Shown: in pieces, positions 62,709 to 64,000 of the stretch
Numbering within the stretch: the stretch's first letter is position 1
How the letters are laid out: every line of letters begins with the position of its first letter
Source of the DNA: BACL11 sp945865535
GTDB lineage: Bacteria > Bacteroidota > Bacteroidia > Flavobacteriales > BACL11
NCBI GenBank assembly: GCA_947502765.1
Contig: CANNBA010000001.1
Location: 62,001 to 126,000, forward strand
Direction: 5' to 3'
Length of the DNA: 64,000 nucleotides
Notes under the pieces: model-generated
The model's input: only the letters and a program-made list of their open reading frames with translations
The model's database searches: none
What the model was told of the DNA's origin: nothing
Program-made: the position numbers and the translations under genes

Positions 62709-63555
62709 AGTTATCATCAACCCTATTTCAGGTACTGGAAAGCAAAAAGGAGTTGAAGATTACATTGAAAAACATCTTGATAATTATGAAATTGTGTATA
62801 CCAAAAAATCAGGAGATGCCAGTAAAATCAGTAAAGATGCCGTTAAGGAAAACTTTAATGCAGTAATCGCAGTAGGTGGTGATGGAACTGTAAATGAATG
62901 TTTAAAATCTTTAATTAACACAAATACAGCTCTTGGAGTTATACCTTGCGGTTCTGGAAATGGCTTTGCCTACCACATAGGTATGAAGCGATCTGTTGAA
63001 GAAGCTATAAAACAACTAAAAAACGCAAAAATTGAAACTATAGATTCATGCTCGGCAAATAGCAACCCATTTGTAAATGTTGCTGGTATTGGTTTTGATG
63101 CACATGTTTCGCAACTTTTTGCTAAATTAAAAAAAAGAGGTTTTTTCAATTATGTGAAACTTATTGTAAAGGAACTTAATTATAAAGCTCAAGAATACAA
63201 TATTACATATGATGGAATTGAAAAAAAAGTAGCCGCATATATGATATCTTTTGCCAATTCTAGTCAGTACGGAAATGATGTAAAAATCTCTCCTATGGCA
63301 GACATACAAGATGGGTTATTGGATTTTGTAATTGTAAAAAAATTTCCAAAATGGAAAATGCCTTTTTTCTTACTACAAATAGCTACAGGAAAAGTACATT
63401 TATCAAAACATGTTGAGATTATACAAGCTAAAAAAATGGAGATAACAACTAATAATACCCTATTGCACTTAGATGGCGAGCCCTATAAAGCTAGCAATCC
63501 TGTTATTATTAATTTATTAGAGAACTCTTTAAAAATACTAAAACCAAATGAGTAA
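62698..63555 (+). CDS. Diacylglycerol kinase/YegS-family lipid kinase
   Basis: A 285-residue lipid kinase. INPISGTGKQKG, the nucleotide-binding AVGGDGTVNECLKSL and PCGSGNGFAYHIG are the DAGK catalytic motifs; GIGFDAHVSQ and LHLDGEPYKA are conserved in the C-terminal domain. It would phosphorylate diacylglycerol or a related lipid. Its coupling to the LtaS-like gene makes sense if the latter releases diacylglycerol from a phosphoglycerolipid donor, as in the Gram-positive LtaS-DgkB pair. Confidence 0.88.
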   Translation: MKIKVIINPISGTGKQKGVEDYIEKHLDNYEIVYTKKSGDASKISKDAVKENFNAVIAVGGDGTVNECLKSLINTNTALGVIPCGSGNGFAYHIGMKRSVEEAIKQLKNAKIETIDSCSANSNPFVNVAGIGFDAHVSQLFAKLKKRGFFNYVKLIVKELNYKAQEYNITYDGIEKKVAAYMISFANSSQYGNDVKISPMADIQDGLLDFVIVKKFPKWKMPFFLLQIATGKVHLSKHVEIIQAKKMEITTNNTLLHLDGEPYKASNPVIINLLENSLKILKPNE

Positions 63556-63886
63556 GAAAAAGAACAACCTAAAAGGTGTTATATATTCGACCAATCCTAA
63601 TTTTGAGTTTGAATATGATAATGAGCAATTAGAAACACTTTCACCAGAAAAGCAAAACTTAAAAGTATGTATTGACAAACATAGGGCTGGAAAAATTGCA
63701 GTTATTATTAAAGATTTTGTAGGAAGTACTGATGATTTAAATACTCTGAGTAAAATGTTAAAAGCTAAATGTGGAGTAGGTGGAACTGCAAAAAATGGGG
63801 AAATAATTATTCAAGGAAATGTAAGGGATAAAGTAATGGATCTGCTAGCAAAAGAGGGTTATACTTACAAAAAAGTGGGAGGATAA
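63548..63886 (+). CDS. Translation initiation factor SUI1/eIF1 family protein (YciH-like)
   Basis: A 112-residue protein whose C-terminal 80 residues form the SUI1 fold: KVCIDKHRAGKIAVIIKDFVG, LSKMLKAKCGVGGTAKNGE and IIIQGNVRDKVMDLLAKEGY. Bacterial members (YciH) bind the 30S subunit and influence start-site fidelity. It overlaps the lipid kinase gene by 8 bp. Confidence 0.9.
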   Translation: MSKKKNNLKGVIYSTNPNFEFEYDNEQLETLSPEKQNLKVCIDKHRAGKIAVIIKDFVGSTDDLNTLSKMLKAKCGVGGTAKNGEIIIQGNVRDKVMDLLAKEGYTYKKVGG

Positions 63887-63937
63887 ATGAGTCTCTCGGT
63901 CCTAACCGTTAGCAGTAATTTTTAGAAAACAGACACT

Positions 63938-64000
63938 GTGAAACTTAAGGTATATCAAATTGACGCATTTGCAGACACTATGTTTGGAGGAAATCCTGCA
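63938..64000 (+). CDS. PhzF-family isomerase/epimerase (partial, N-terminus only)
   Basis: The first 21 codons, from a GTG at 63938, read VKLKVYQIDAFADTMFGGNPA. This is the standard PhzF N-terminus (YQVDAFT...F.GNPAAV). The gene runs off the window. No ATG is available in frame upstream. Confidence 0.75.
   Translation, partial: MKLKVYQIDAFADTMFGGNPA

Noticed and set aside
63905..63921. Short palindromes (CGGTCCTAACCG, CTAACCGTTAG) after the SUI1-family gene as a terminator
   Set aside because: The stems are only 4-5 bp and no clear T-run follows directly; too weak to annotate.

Overview
The window is AT-rich bacterial chromosome from a member of the Bacteroidota, most likely Flavobacteriales. 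Evidence for this is the promoter style (TTTG-N19-TAnnTTTG in front of the tRNAs and several TAnnTTTG boxes elsewhere), two secreted proteins with C-terminal tails of type IX secretion (T9SS) character, a Bacteroidota-type LptD, a long-form urocanate hydratase and alpha/beta-fused E1 dehydrogenases. Nearly every base is coding, with many 1 to 14 bp gene overlaps. I see no insertion sequence, phage, CRISPR array or rRNA.

Layout. 1-3145: a truncated PLP-dependent ACC deaminase/D-cysteine desulfhydrase-like gene, a small Cys-rich protein, hutU, then tRNA-Pro and tRNA-Ser on the minus strand. 3296-7891: an oligopeptide-type ABC importer (lipoprotein plus two permeases, no ATPase gene). 7957-23484: a phenylacetyl-CoA (paa) catabolic locus, with paaE divergent from paaABCD-paaG-paaH-paaI-X-paaJ-paaY-lipoprotein-LRR-paaZ-paaF-like-E1. 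X is an exported cytochrome c/type II copper monooxygenase-like protein and LRR is an exported leucine-rich-repeat protein; both share a T9SS-like tail. The last gene is a fused E1 2-oxoacid dehydrogenase that could make phenylacetyl-CoA directly from phenylpyruvate. 23481-29777: an HD-domain membrane phosphodiesterase, a thiolase, an NlpC/P60 peptidase, rarA and kdsA. 29772-37369: a set of cell-envelope and redox genes (conserved protein, two Fe-S proteins flanking a small HAD protein, an MCE/MlaD protein, an amidase) with lptD divergent.

37366-58590: one uninterrupted minus-strand surface-polysaccharide operon of about 21 kb. It encodes export (wza, tyrosine autokinase wzc with a Gly-Tyr tail), nonulosonic acid synthesis (short neuB, neuA fused to a HAD phosphatase), an unusual nucleotidyltransferase/ParB-like protein, six glycosyltransferases, a possible seventh GT-B-like enzyme preceded by a truncated paralogue, a sulfotransferase, flippase, polymerase/ligase, acyltransferase, polysaccharide deacetylase, carbamoyltransferase, a 50-residue coupled protein and finally a TrpG/PabA-type amidotransferase. 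58680-64000: a second fused E1 gene, a small Cys-tailed membrane protein, an LtaS-like phosphotransferase, a lipid kinase, an eIF1/SUI1-family factor and the start of a PhzF-family gene.

The most noteworthy points are the exported copper monooxygenase-like and LRR proteins and the E1 gene embedded in the paa operon, a pair of inverted repeats between the divergent paa promoters that looks like an operator, the truncated paralogue scar in the polysaccharide operon, and several small genes that standard gene calling would miss.
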